A stretch of DNA of 64,000 bases from Polytrichum commune. Its lineage: Eukaryota > Streptophyta > Polytrichopsida > Polytrichales > Polytrichaceae. The notes below the pieces were generated by a model. It was not told where the DNA came from. It saw only the letters and a list, made by a program, of their open reading frames with translations, and ran no database searches. The stretch's first letter is position 1, and each line of letters opens with the position of its first letter. A program made the position numbers and the translations under genes. Positions 9,739 through 19,342 of this stretch are shown in pieces. The DNA is taken from contig OX485808.1 in the NCBI GenBank assembly GCA_950295325.1, forward strand, positions 19,302,527-19,366,526, in the 5' to 3' direction.

Positions 9739-9903
9739 ATGGAGAATGTGGAGGATCCTAGCAAGGACAAGATGAAGGAAGTAAAAATCAAGAAGTCTAG
9801 AGGGATCTCTTTAAGGGCATGTGTGGCCAAGGCCGCGGGTTGGACCCTTGAGAAATCAAATTCCACTACGAGCAACGATGCTCACAATAACAAAGCAAGT
9901 TGA
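9739..9903 (+). CDS. 54-residue conserved small frame of the TGTGAG repeat
   Basis: ATG at 9739 to TGA at 9901-9903. It is lysine-rich and contains SLRACVAKAAGWTLEKS. A second, oppositely oriented repeat copy at 12315-12503 encodes SLKACVAKAVGWALEKA in the same relative place between a hairpin and the 3' end of the repeat. The two differ at many bases yet keep the amino-acid pattern, which suggests past coding constraint. I do not recognise the family. No signal peptide or membrane segment is visible; the shared core could be a short amphipathic helix. It may be a relic of a longer protein or a captured fragment. Confidence 0.5.
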   Translation: MENVEDPSKDKMKEVKIKKSRGISLRACVAKAAGWTLEKSNSTTSNDAHNNKAS

Positions 9904-10034
9904 GTTGAGATGAAGTTAGTACCTAGGACATAAGAGCCATATAGCAATCCACATTATGGTATTAGGAATTGAATGTGATTCTCAAAGCCATCACCCGGAC
10001 TAGGACGCTTAAGGGTGGTGGGTTTGGCCTCACA

Positions 10035-11034
10035 CCTAGCCTAAGGTAACACCACGGGCTTCCCCCATTTATATTACCTTGTTCCCTCTCAAATCCCCTG
10101 ATTAAGTCCCTCCACGCTTAGATTAAGCCTCGGGACCACCGAAGTCACCTTGCTGGTTTGCTTAGGCAGCCAGCAATCTTACACTGAACCAACTTAGGAG
10201 TAGCCGTCTGCACACTGAACCAGCTTAGGCAGCAGTCTTCACACTGAACCAGCTTGGGCAGCAGTCTTCGCACTGAACCAGCTTAGGCATCAGTCTTCAC
10301 ACTGAACCAGCTTGGGGCAGCAGTCTTCCCACTGAACCAGCTTGGGGAGCAGTCTTCGCACTGAACCACCTTAGGCAGCAGTCTTCACACTGAACCAGCT
10401 TAAGGCAGCAGTCTTCACACTGAACCAGCTTGGGCAGCAGTCTTCGCACTGAACCAGCTTGGGGCAGCAGTCTTCACACTGATAAGTAATCTCCACAATG
10501 AATCCCCTAAGCCCTAACTAATTCCAATAACCTTCCCCAACTTCCTACCTAATTTCTCTAATTAATTGCACTAAATTCCCTAACCCCTACTTACCTAACT
10601 CACACATTCTTCTTAGCTCTAAGAGCTCCAAAATCCTAGAGAGGAGAGAGAGAGGGGGGGGAGGAGAAGAGCGAATGAAGAGAGAAAAGGAGAAGGAGGA
10701 GAGGGCACCCAAGGCCACAAGCCCCTTCACAATCCCCTACTTAGTAGGACCTAATCCTATCCACTAACCTTCACCCTTTAACCAACAAGAGCATGTTCTA
10801 ATTCTAACATTTTAATCAAAGGACCTTACCCTTGCTTCCTCAAACACTACTCACAACACTCCCTAATATCATTAAGCTTCTACTTAACCACTCAAAATGG
10901 CTTAAAGCCTAAAATATAAATCCACACCAAGCCTCATTCTTTTTATACTTTTGATTGTTTCAATAACACTCCAATTGCAATTCTAAATAAATTCTAAACA
11001 TAAAACAAATATGAGCGCTCATTTTGGGTTCATA
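10035..11034 (-). repeat. TGTGAG-type LTR-like repeat, minus orientation, partial
   Basis: Read on the minus strand from about 11033 it begins TGAACCCAAAATGAGCGCTC, matching the family start TGTGAGCCCAAAATGG at 14246, and continues with the shared AATATAAAAAGAATGAGGCTT-like stretch (10935-10955). It includes a purine-rich run (10638-10700) and the 29-bp array at 10177-10483. The expected 3' signature and peptide are not found at its left end, which abuts the 3' end of the plus-oriented copy at 10034, so the copy is truncated or rearranged. Confidence 0.65.
10177..10483. repeat. Tandem array of about ten 29-30 bp units
   Basis: Units read CACACTGAACCAGCTTAGGC plus AGCAGTCTT, with small changes (cttgggcag, cttggggcag). 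The array sits where a 34-bp array lies in the relative at 12183-14246, so arrays at this spot seem to arise again and again with different units. Confidence 0.92.
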
Positions 11035-11160
11035 GGGCCAGGGTGGAGAAAAAAAAGATCGGTGCTGGTATTTGGGAACTGAATTGCGTGGCTGGGTAGA
11101 ACAAGGGAGGTAGCACTGCTCGGTTTGGAATTTGGGGTTAGGGGGTGACACGGTCACACA

Positions 11161-11468
11161 ACCCTTAACAAACCCCTAAGTGATGGGGATTGCTCCTAAG
11201 AGGTTAGGAATTAGGCAATAGATGAAGGGCAGTTAGGGATTAATAGTTGACTAGAACCGGAAGTAGACGTTATGGTGGCAATGATGTAAATGTTACTATA
11301 GGGCATGAGTATTTCTTAATACTTAAATCCTGGTGTGGTGAATAAAAGGAGTGTGATTGAAATTAATCCTAATGGAGTATGAGCAATGTACCTTGAGGCT
11401 AAGAACATGTGAGCACTGGGCTCCCACCGAAATACAGACGCTCAAAGGTGGGGGTTTAGGGCTGACAC
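11161..11468 (+). repeat. 3' end of another TGTGAG-type repeat, plus orientation, lacking the small frame
   Basis: Aligns with the reverse complement of 23449-23650: hairpin AGTATTTCTTAATACT (11308-11323), then ACATGTGAGCACTGGGCTC, then GGTGGGGGTTTAGGGCTGAC near 11447-11466. The roughly 150-bp segment with the 54-62 codon frame is absent here. Confidence 0.6.
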
Positions 11469-12177
11469 AACTTGATATTCATGGACCATGATTCTTGGAT
11501 CAACTTTGAACAAATAAAATTTTAAAAATCAAAATAAGGTATAACTTTATTCAACTGATGAGTTGTGTTCAATTGCCCTAACTTCAAATTATATTTGAAG
11601 CAATGGAATTATGGTATCCGGAGTATTTATTCTCAAATCCATATCTAGGCGCATGAACATAGCTCCTTAACTGAGTAATGTTATGGGTTTGAAAGAGGGG
11701 CTAATCATGCCATCATGACATTCATGGAACTTGATTCTTGGATTGACTTTGAATAATTGGTATGGATGGCTAAAGCTAACTTATAACTTAGGTAATATTG
11801 AAAAGGGCTCTCAATTCCGACATAAAATAATTATTCTTCCCTTGAGTTTTGCAATATGTCAATCTTACATTGGTTAAGACCGATTTGAATCCCACATGGA
11901 AACTACATTCTAGCATTTGTAAAGATGAAATAAATTGCCTTCTATGGTAATCGAGACTCAAAGAACATTGTCGTGCTTAGGCCTGATGTTAATAATTGTA
12001 TAACCATTCTCAATATTAGAATCATTGAAAAAAAACCCTGGCATATACACCATAGTAGTAGGAAGGCCAATTCTTTTATGTCCATGGCATAGACGGGCAA
12101 GCATGACATGTGTGGTCCATTGGGGCCACCTATGTCATAAATTAATCATCTTGGACTTGTCTTTATTTTGGGCACAA
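11469..12177. repeat. Outer part of a large inverted-repeat arm with an internal 242-bp diverged direct repeat
   Basis: 11790-12177 is the reverse complement, with scattered differences, of about 16988-17400. Shared phrases include GACATGTGTGGTCCATTGGG here and its complement near 17045-17065. 11474-11515 and 11716-11757 share ATTCATGGA and GATTCTTGGAT, 242 bp apart. A 76-codon frame at 12025-12255 runs across the junction and has no family features; I do not treat it as a gene. Confidence 0.75.
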
Positions 12178-12314
12178 CCATTTGTGAGGCCAAATCTACC
12201 ACCCTTAAGCGTTCTAGTCCGGGTAATAGGTTTCGAGATCACATGTGTAACATAACAACTTGTGGTAACATGGGATGTACGTTCTACCTTAATGAGTTTC
12301 TAACTTAATTCAAA

Positions 12315-12503
12315 TCATGATATTTTATTAGTGTGAACCTCGTACATAGACACATCCTTGGCTTTTTCCAGAGCCCATCCCACTGCTTTTGCCACGCATG
12401 CCTTCAATGATTTCCCCCTTGCAACTTTGGTTTTGGCTGTCGATTCTTCACTGGTGCATGACACCTCGCTGAGGCTATGATGTGTTGATTCCATGAGGCA
12501 CAT
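12315..12503 (-). CDS. 62-residue conserved small frame of the TGTGAG element
   Basis: Counterpart of the frame at 9739-9903. The core KSLKACVAKAVGWALEKAKD matches KSRGISLRACVAKAAGWTLE with conservative changes. The N-terminal half differs (serine and threonine rich here, lysine rich there). It lies between the hairpin at 12516-12533 and the 3' end signature at about 12195-12220. Function unknown. Confidence 0.5.
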   Translation of the reverse strand: MCLMESTHHSLSEVSCTSEESTAKTKVARGKSLKACVAKAVGWALEKAKDVSMYEVHTNKIS

Positions 12504-12771
12504 AAGTTTTAATACAAGTGTTGAAAAACACTTATATAACTTAACATTACCTTCTCTTCCACAAGTCCCTCACAAATCCTTCTCAACTTCATCTCATAAT
12601 ACAACCACTAACCCAACTAGCCTAACCCTCTAGCCTAACCGAATTAGACTAATTAACCATCCTCACTAACTACAAGTAACTTAGCTTGTTGATCTAGCTT
12701 AGACTCGGGAGTGCACAACTAGTTGGAACTAGATTCCTCCTTAACCCATTCGCTAAATCTAACTGGCTCTA

Positions 12772-12895
12772 CTTAAACCAGCCGCTAAGCCTAACTGCCT
12801 CCAACTTCAAACCAGCAGCTAAGCCCGACTGCCTCCAACTTCAAACCAGCAGCTAAGCCGACTGCCTCCAACTTCCAACCAGCAACTACAAGGTT
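12772..12895. repeat. Tandem repeat, 3-4 units of about 34 bp
   Basis: Units contain AACCAGCAGCTAAGC followed by CCGACTGCCTCCAACTTC. Located inside the element at 12183-14246. Confidence 0.85.
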
Positions 12896-12899
12896 GAAT

Positions 12900-13636
12900 G
12901 CTTTAAATTTAACATGAATCTAGATGCTACAATTCTAAATGTCATAATTCTAAACACTATAAATTTAAATGATATAAGTCTAAATTCTATAAATTGAACA
13001 CAACGAGCTAAGCTCAAAATGCCTCAAACCAAAGATTACTCCTAATAAGTGTCAACTAACTTCAAGGATAATTAGTCTTCACGGGGGGATCACACCCCTT
13101 TACATTTCATAACCACGTGCGATAAAAGTTTGCTACCCTATATTACATGCCACAGATAATTTTTAAAATTATGATATTTTTTCTACATACACATAACTAT
13201 TGATAATATCTTTTGTATATATTTTTTAAATTTTTAGTCATCTTCATTTTTTGTAGTAATTTGTTTAGTTCAATGTTGTGTCATTCTAGTTAGAAACGGG
13301 ATGTTTTATAAAAAAAACAAATCATCAAATTTGGTTACCAATTTTTACTATGTAATAGATACTATGTATATCTACTCATGAAAAAAAAATCATAAAATTT
13401 TGAACCATTTTGGTGATCTTTTATGTAAAAAGTAGATTTTGTTTTATCGCACATGGTATTCAACTTGACAATGAAGTGCACCCCCCGTGATAGTCTTGGT
13501 TTTTTACCTTGAGACCTTGCACACACACGTGCTTCTTTCTTGTTTCCCATACACCCACACTCATAACACGTGGGGTGCCAAGGAGCACAAATGAAAGAGA
13601 GAGGGGAGAGTGAGGATTATATAGTGAGGTGAAAAG
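12900..13636. other. AT-rich interior of the TGTGAG element
   Basis: No gene seen. It includes short ATAAATT/TCTAAAT repeats (12900-13010) and runs of A. Frames at 13362-13681 carry no recognisable domain; part of the stretch 13540-13640 matches 22300-22390 in the plus-oriented relative (ACACGTGGGGTGCCAAGGAG). Confidence 0.5.
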
Positions 13637-13992
13637 GAGTAGGTGAGCAACCCCAAGGCTCAAAATAAACCTTTTGATCATTTCTTACTTTGTAGGCTCT
13701 CATCATATCCTTTAAGCCTTCAAGGGAGTAGGTGAGCACCCCCAAGGCTCAAGATAAACATTTTGATCATTTCCTACTTTATAGGCTCTCATCCTATCCT
13801 TTAAGCCTTCAAGGGAGTATGTGAGCATCCCCAAGGCTCAAGATAAACATTTTGATCATTTCCTACTTTATAGGCTCTCATTCTATCATTTAAGCCTTCA
13901 AGGGAGTAGGTGAGCACTCCCAAGGCTCAAGATAAACCTTTTGATCATTTCCTACTTTGTAGGCTCTCATCCTATCCTTTAAGCCTTCAACT
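13637..13992. repeat. Tandem array, 4 units of 89 bp
   Basis: GTAGGTGAGCA-type phrases start at 13639, 13728, 13817 and 13906, exactly 89 bp apart. Each unit holds CCCCAAGGCTCAAGATAAAC and TAGGCTCTCATCCTATCCTT. A single reverse-complement unit lies at about 22200-22290 in the relative at 21950, so the array expanded in this copy only. Confidence 0.93.
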
Positions 13993-14251
13993 CTTAAACC
14001 AACAACATAGATCCTAATTCAAACATTTAATTCAAGGAGCCACCCTTGGTTCACCACACACTATGCTCACCTAACTTAGGAACTTTCTTCACACCGCTAA
14101 ACTTTTAATCAACCTAAGGTCTAAACATAACTTCATTCAAGCCTCATTCTTTTTATATTTTTGTGAATAATCATAAAACATCAAAACATAACTTCTAATA
14201 GTTTCAAAGGGTTAAGAACACATGTGGGCACCATTTTGGGCTCACACCATT

Positions 14252-14535
14252 CTCAAAATTTTATTTTAAACATTGCCATATTGTTCATTTTGACATGGTA
14301 TTTTTGGGTGGTAATTAATGTTAGTAAATTTTGTTGGTAATTTTTAAAAAATAATACAACATAATATTTTTTCTATTTTAGTGCGTCTATATTGGATGAA
14401 TGAGAGACACACTTGTATACGGTAATGTTCTCTCTCACGTTGGTGATTACTTAGGAAGGTAGCTCACACCTAGATGTAGAAGACCTCTAAAACTACACAA
14501 AAATAAAACATTCATTCACGGATATTCAATAACGA
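14252..14535. repeat. Inner part of the large inverted-repeat arm
   Basis: Continues the arm interrupted at 12177. It is the reverse complement of about 16703-16988: GTGTAGTTTTAGAGGTCTT occurs at about 16756 and its complement at about 14484. Joined arm length is about 670 bp. Confidence 0.82.
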
Positions 14536-15230
14536 GCCACTTGGGGCCGAGGCCCCTCCGTTGGTGGGAGGAGGAGGCCCCTCGTAGGAGAGGCAGTTCA
14601 TTTCATGATCGGCGACTCGATAACAAAAATAAATAATTAAACGAATGACTTAGATTGATATCCAAGTAGTCATTGATTTTGGTCACGGTTTTTGCTATTT
14701 AACTTCTTAACTATTTATTGAAACTAGTCAAATAGACTCCATGTGTCTCATGGCTTTCAAATATGGTGATCTTGTAAATACATTTTGGAATAAAGTAGGT
14801 ATGTGAGTGATTTTTCATGTTTACTGTTGGTAATTTATTCCTTGTTGTTGATGGGCTTATACTTGTGGAGTTGTTGAAAAATGCAACGTTGCTTTTACAA
14901 ATGGCAGTCTAAAAATCATAAAATTCAACAAGTGATGATTGATCATTTCCCATCAAAGCTCAAGAATCTCCTAATTTGGACTCATGTGATGTATAGAAAT
15001 AGGTTTGCTTGCTACGATGCTTAGATGCCTCACAAGCTGAGGATAAGAGCAACATATGTAATAATCATAATTAGATTACATGAATATATACAGTAACAAT
15101 GCTCTTATTGACATAATATTTGCTTCAAGTTCTAGATAGCTAGGTTCAGTTGGGTGCAAAGGTGCAAAAGGTATTGATTGGAAGGTTGTACCATAGCTAC
15201 AAAAGTTTACAAATTGAAGACATGGAAGAT
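14536..15230. other. Non-coding spacer of the inverted repeat
   Basis: No gene is seen. 14552-14600 has GC-rich runs including the palindrome GGGGCCGAGGCCCC. The rest is AT-rich unique-looking sequence. Confidence 0.5.
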
Positions 15231-15249
15231 GGTCAGTTCTGATTGTAGT

Positions 15250-15525
15250 ATGACATGATTTCCACAATGTGACAAAGTCTTGCTTTCCAAGACCTTGCTT
15301 GTCGGAAGAACCTTCTTTCATAGTCTTTCCAACGCCTTTGAAAGTGTCCCCTACTTTCTCCATTGTTTTGTTATTTGTTGCATCTTTAATAGCATTTTAT
15401 GTATCCTTTACTTTATCACTGATGGTATGTACTGCTTGCTTCGCCTTCTCTTTCACACCTTCAGGCTCTTGTAGTTCGTCCCTCACCAATTGCGTTTGAT
15501 CCGGATATGCTCGATGTTTATCCCA
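15250..15525 (-). pseudogene. LEA-like (group 3 type) gene fragment with in-frame stop
   Basis: The minus-strand frame from about 15525 reads GVKEKAKQAVHTISDKVKDT, then TAA, then NAIKDATNNKTMEKVGDTFK and GVGKTMKEGSSDK down to about 15275. Lysine-rich 11-mer-like periodicity (KEKAKQA, SDKVKD, IKDAT) resembles late embryogenesis abundant proteins, which protect plant cells during drying. The TAA inside KDT*NAI and the loss of similarity after GLGKQD indicate a relic. An alternative is an exon with unusual splicing around the stop, which I consider less likely. Confidence 0.5.
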
Positions 15526-15539
15526 AGGATTATAATTTT

Positions 15540-16702
15540 TTTGTCATTTTGAACCCTCGGTCAAGGTTTCTTTCTTTCTTTCTCCTTTTTTTTTTCCCTC
15601 CCCAATTTGATGTGACCTAATTATGAAAACATTAACAGCAAACTTGGAAGGGAAATTTTTGGTTGCACCCCATGGCATGCACCATGAACTAAAATGGCTT
15701 TTCAATTAAGTAATTACAATGTTTTCTAACAATCTATTGCCAATTTGATTTTATAAAACAATTGTGAGATTTTCACATATTTTTGGATGAAATTGTCAAA
15801 TTTCTAGTTTCAAATCATAATAACTAGGTTTCAAGTCATGAAACCGCCAATTTGGAATACATGTATACAATTTTGGACAATGTTTTATATTATCATCCAT
15901 ATGTGACTTCATCACTCGAAGGATTGTAGGCAGCACTGCTCTCTTGAGGATTTGAAAAGAAAATCATTGGAATTTTACCAATGACCATAGCCAGTACAAG
16001 CCTCCAAGTGTTTGCATCATTAAAAGTGCAAGCCTCAATGGATCTTTTTGCCCTCAATAGAGTAGATAAGGTAATGGTGTGCACTAATAGTTACTTAGTG
16101 TAGGTATAATGTAGGGGTTAGTGAAGTAACCACGTACACTACATTTACTTTAGTGAATAGAATCATGGGATTGAACTTGGCCAAATGAGGCTCCGATCAC
16201 ACCAAACTTTCCGTCTGCTTCTAGCCATGATATTGTTAGGGGATTATGTTGAGAAATAGATGTTGGCCCATTATTACAATTGGAGATGCTGACGGATGGT
16301 GCCAGTAGTGGCTGGTGTGATTAGCCCCTTGAGTCTCACTAGAAGGAGGTAGGGGTACTTTGACATGAAAACCATAGGGCCCCACAACATTAAGAACAAG
16401 GATGAGTATTGTTTAGTGACTTTTCTTCAATATATGGGAGTTGTGTCATTTCTTTGTCACACAAAAGGTTTGTGAAGATTTTCTTGTATTTAGGCTACTC
16501 ATTAGATCTAGATTTTATGTTTACTCATTCAACATGGAATCCATTCAAGCATACTAATTAGATGAACCTTTCATGTACAATATTGATTCTTGAATGTACA
16601 TGAAGTAATGTTCACTCTCTATTAGTTTAGAGATCTTCTTATAGTGATCTATTTCCCCTCTTCCAAATTGTAATATTTTTGGCTACTTGTTCAAGCTTAC
16701 TC
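15540..16702. other. No gene seen; AT-rich with a CT-rich tract
   Basis: 15565-15605 is a pyrimidine run (TTTCTTTCTTTCTCC and T/C tract). A 63-codon frame at 15893-16084 (minus) has no recognisable domain. Similar phrases ...GGCTACT...ACTC... occur at 16494 and 16680, pointing to an old internal duplication. Confidence 0.5.
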
Positions 16703-17400
16703 GCTAGATTGCATATTTATTATTAAATGTCCGTGAAAGAATGTTTTATTTTTGTGTAGTTTTAGAGGTCTTTTACATCTAGGTGTGAGCCACTTCCTAA
16801 GCAATCATTAATGTGGGAGAGAGAAAATAATCTTGTACAAGTGTGTCTCTCATTCATCCAACATAGAAGCACTAAAATAGAAAACGGTATGTATTGGATT
16901 ATTTTTGGTTGTCACCGACAAAAGTTACTAACAATTCCATGTCAAAATGAAGAATATGTCAATGTTTAAGATAAAAATTTGAGAGTGGTTGTGCCCAAAA
17001 CAAAGACAGGTCCAAGATGAATAATTAATAACATAGATGGCCCCAATGGACCACACATGTCATGCTTGGCCATTTTTGTCCTCTTAATGTCTATGCCAAG
17101 GACATAAAGGAACTAGGCTTCTTACTACTATAGTGTCTATGCCGGGGATTTTTTCAATGATTTTGATTTTGAAAATGGTTGTGCAGAGCTTAGCTTCGTA
17201 AGGCCTAAGCATGACAATGTTCTATGAGTCTCAACTACCATAGAGGGCATTATGTTTCATCTTTACTAGTGCTAGATTGTAGTTTCCATGTGGGTTTCAA
17301 ATGGGTCTGAACCAATGTAAGATTGGCTCATCGCAAAGGTCAAACGAAGAATAATTATATTATGTCGGAATAGAGAGCCCTTTTCAATATTATGGCCTTA
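16703..17400. repeat. Right arm of the large inverted repeat (keeps the empty insertion site)
   Basis: Reverse complement of 14535-14252 joined to 12177-11790. Near 16985-16995 it reads AGAGTGGTTGTGCCCAAA uninterrupted, where the left arm has the 2064-bp element with CCATT duplications. This is direct evidence for the pre-insertion state. Confidence 0.85.
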
Positions 17401-17479
17401 TCAACTAAAATGAGCAAATTGGGCCATTGTGAGACAATCCGTACCTTGGGAACGTGCATTGGGAACGTAGTTTATGAGC

Positions 17480-17860
17480 AAAATCTTGTGAAAATGACTT
17501 CATTGACAATGTTTAGAACAACAAGAAGGTCATCAAGGTAGAAAAACACATTGTTTCAAACATATTGGTTGATTCATATAAGCTACAAAGGCACATAATA
17601 CTACACAAACTAGAACTTAGGCTAGATCTAACCACAGGTGAAAGCCCATGACCAAACAACACCACATAACACATATGGAAAAATCCATAACACAAAACAC
17701 TATATTCGGTAATTGGAGACTTTTTGTTGATTTTGAGACTATTTAAGGACGTGGCTTTCACAATTGTAGGAAGGAAAACAATATAAAGATGCTATGTTCC
17801 CAATTTTGGATACATATATGAGACTCAAATGCATGGAACTACACAAACGTAAATAAGAAA
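17480..17860. repeat. Diverged copy (inverted) of sequence at 25487-25560
   Basis: 17695-17760 on the minus strand reads ACGTCCTTAAATAGTCTC and AATATAGTGTT, matching 25487-25550 on the plus strand. Together with the module match at 18350-18490 versus 25040-25168 this shows a larger inverted duplication whose two copies have diverged. The 82-codon frame here (17513-17761, minus) shows no known domain. Confidence 0.65.
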
Positions 17861-17867
17861 ATGGGAT

Positions 17868-18202
17868 CTTGGGGGGGGTAGTCATTGGTTGGAGTAGCAA
17901 TATATGTGCGAACAAATGATAGGGTATTTTAAAAACATGGGAGCAAAATTTTATAATTGGGCTTAAGAGTAATATAGGGTATCAAAAATGACATTGGACA
18001 TCTTTAAAATACTATAGGGTATGGAATAATAGGTAATTTGGAATTATAAGTAATGCAAGCCATTTTTCTATTAACCCAAAGTAGAAATTTACATAATGAT
18101 AGCATGTGAAAAAAAGAAGAGAATTGAAAGTAATACCCCCCTATAAAATAGTGGTTGTTCGCACCTATATCCTTAACTTTTTAACACACTGCCCCCCCCG
18201 AG
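17868..18202. mobile_element. 335-bp MITE with 8-bp target duplication
   Basis: Ends are CTTGGGGGGGGTAGT (17868) and, on the other strand, CTCGGGGGGGGCAGT (18202). GTGCGAACAA recurs 38 bp inside each end, at 17906 and, inverted, at 18164, so the imperfect terminal inverted repeats are about 48 bp. The direct repeat AATGGGAT flanks both sides (17860-17867 and 18203-18210). An 8-bp duplication fits hAT-type transposition, although the G-run is not the usual hAT CAGGG end; MULE-type (8-9 bp) is also possible. The interior is AT-rich and non-coding. Confidence 0.88.
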
Positions 18203-18349
18203 AATGGGATATATGAAAACATTTGCATATACAAAATCGATATCATATTTATTGAGTAGGGTTGAAGTACAAAATACATGTGGAATATCCAATATTAGGC
18301 CAAAGTCCTAGAAATATAATCCCACAACTAATTGTATATTAATAATAGC

Positions 18350-18700
18350 CTATACATTTGGATCATGAATACGACTCACTATTTTTATTTTTGCAATAGC
18401 CTTTGCGGCCATTTCTTTTTCTTTTGCTTTAATGGCATCCATGGCTCTAAAGATCTCGGACCCGCGGCTGTAACCTTGTTTATTGACTGGTCCCGAATAT
18501 GTGCCATTTGCCCATATTTGCTGACCCGCTACCGATTTGTGGGTTGTGGTATTGTGAGTGGAATACGAATGCGTTTGGAAAACTGAATGTCTTGCACTCT
18601 TCCATAGGGCCAAACAACGATCAGACTCGCAAGAAGCAGTCTTCAGTGTTCGCCTATCCAATGACGAAGTCGAGGATGACCGGCCCACATTCGTGTATAT
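18350..18700 (-). pseudogene. Last exon or module of an unknown multi-exon gene or element
   Basis: An acceptor-like TTGTTCAG precedes a frame reading TPIYTNVGRSSSTSSLDRRT and, near the end, TYSGPVNKQGYSRGSEIFRA, then a lysine and alanine rich tail (KAKEKEMAAKA). The same module occurs inverted at 25040-25168 (TYSGPVNKNGYSRALEIFRA), so it is part of a repeated unit. I do not recognise the family. Confidence 0.5.
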
Positions 18701-18839
18701 TGGGGTCTGAACAATGACAATAAATATATATAATGAAGGGTTAGTATAAGTGGTTACAAGTTACGGATGGAAGTCCGAAAAACCCAAAAAACTGAAATGC
18801 ACTAATACACGGAAATCATCAAGGGAAAACTTGAGAATG

Positions 18840-19253
18840 CTAATAGTTGGGCACCTTGGCCTTCGGGGCGTTGGTTAGAGCTTCTGGGACATCGAGGGGG
18901 GTAGATACAAGCCCGAGAGGGACGTTCGTAAACGCCGGGACATCAATTTGGGGTTCATCCATGCAAAGGCGTCTGGTCGACCGTGGGTTTCGAACGTGCT
19001 TCTCATTTCGGAGGGGAGATGAAAATGGAGATGGAGCGTAATTGAGTTTTGCAACCTTTGCAGGAGGGCTATCCACAACTCCGTCTTCAAACCCGGAGTT
19101 TTTGGAGTAATCAACAGCAGAGGCGGCATCGACGGCCGAAAATTGGAATAGTGAAGGCATTGCAACGTCGCTCATACCAAGGGAAGGGGAGCTGGAACCT
19201 GGCCGTGATGCAGACATACCATTGACGACACTTTGGGGTGCTTGGAGAGGCAA
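18840..19253 (-). pseudogene. Serine/proline-rich exon of the same block, function unknown
   Basis: Open frame of about 137 codons following a TTAG acceptor-like site at about 19254. It is rich in Ser, Pro and Ala with short charged stretches (SPPAKVAKLNYAPSPFSSPL), no zinc ligands and no membrane segment. It ends AKVPNY then TAG. It looks like a low-complexity linker. Whether it is spliced to the phosphatase exon at 19343 cannot be decided by eye. Confidence 0.4.
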
Positions 19254-19342
19254 CTAAGACACAAAAATACATTACAAAGATAAGGGGAGAAATGTTAGAT
19301 ATTTACATGGAGAGTCCAAGTACAAACCCAAAATTAAAGTTT

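Larger units (their letters stand above)
9028..10034 (+). repeat. 3' part of a TGTGAG-type LTR-like repeat, plus orientation
   Basis: Left part is cut by the gypsy insertion at 9027. In order it holds a 46-bp tandem array (9038-9500), a palindrome AGTGTTTTTAAACACT (9686-9701), a 54-codon frame (9739-9903), the family 3' signature CACCCGGACTAGGACGCTTA (from about 9991) and the end GGCCTCACA (10026-10034). The same order, in reverse, occurs at 12183-12900, which identifies the family and the 3' end. Confidence 0.75.
12183..14246 (-). mobile_element. Complete TGTGAG-type element (solo-LTR-like) with 5-bp target duplication
   Basis: The element begins TGTGAGGCC at 12183 and ends GGGCTCACA at 14246, 2064 bp. 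It is flanked by CCATT at 12178-12182 and CCATT at 14247-14251. The sequence on either side rejoins into one that is present, uninterrupted, as the reverse complement around 16985-16995, so the insertion is directly shown. TG...CA ends and a 5-bp duplication are those of an LTR; no protease, RT or integrase is present. It reads as a solo LTR or a non-autonomous LTR element in minus orientation. It contains an 89-bp array, a 34-bp array, a hairpin and a 62-codon frame. Confidence 0.88.
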
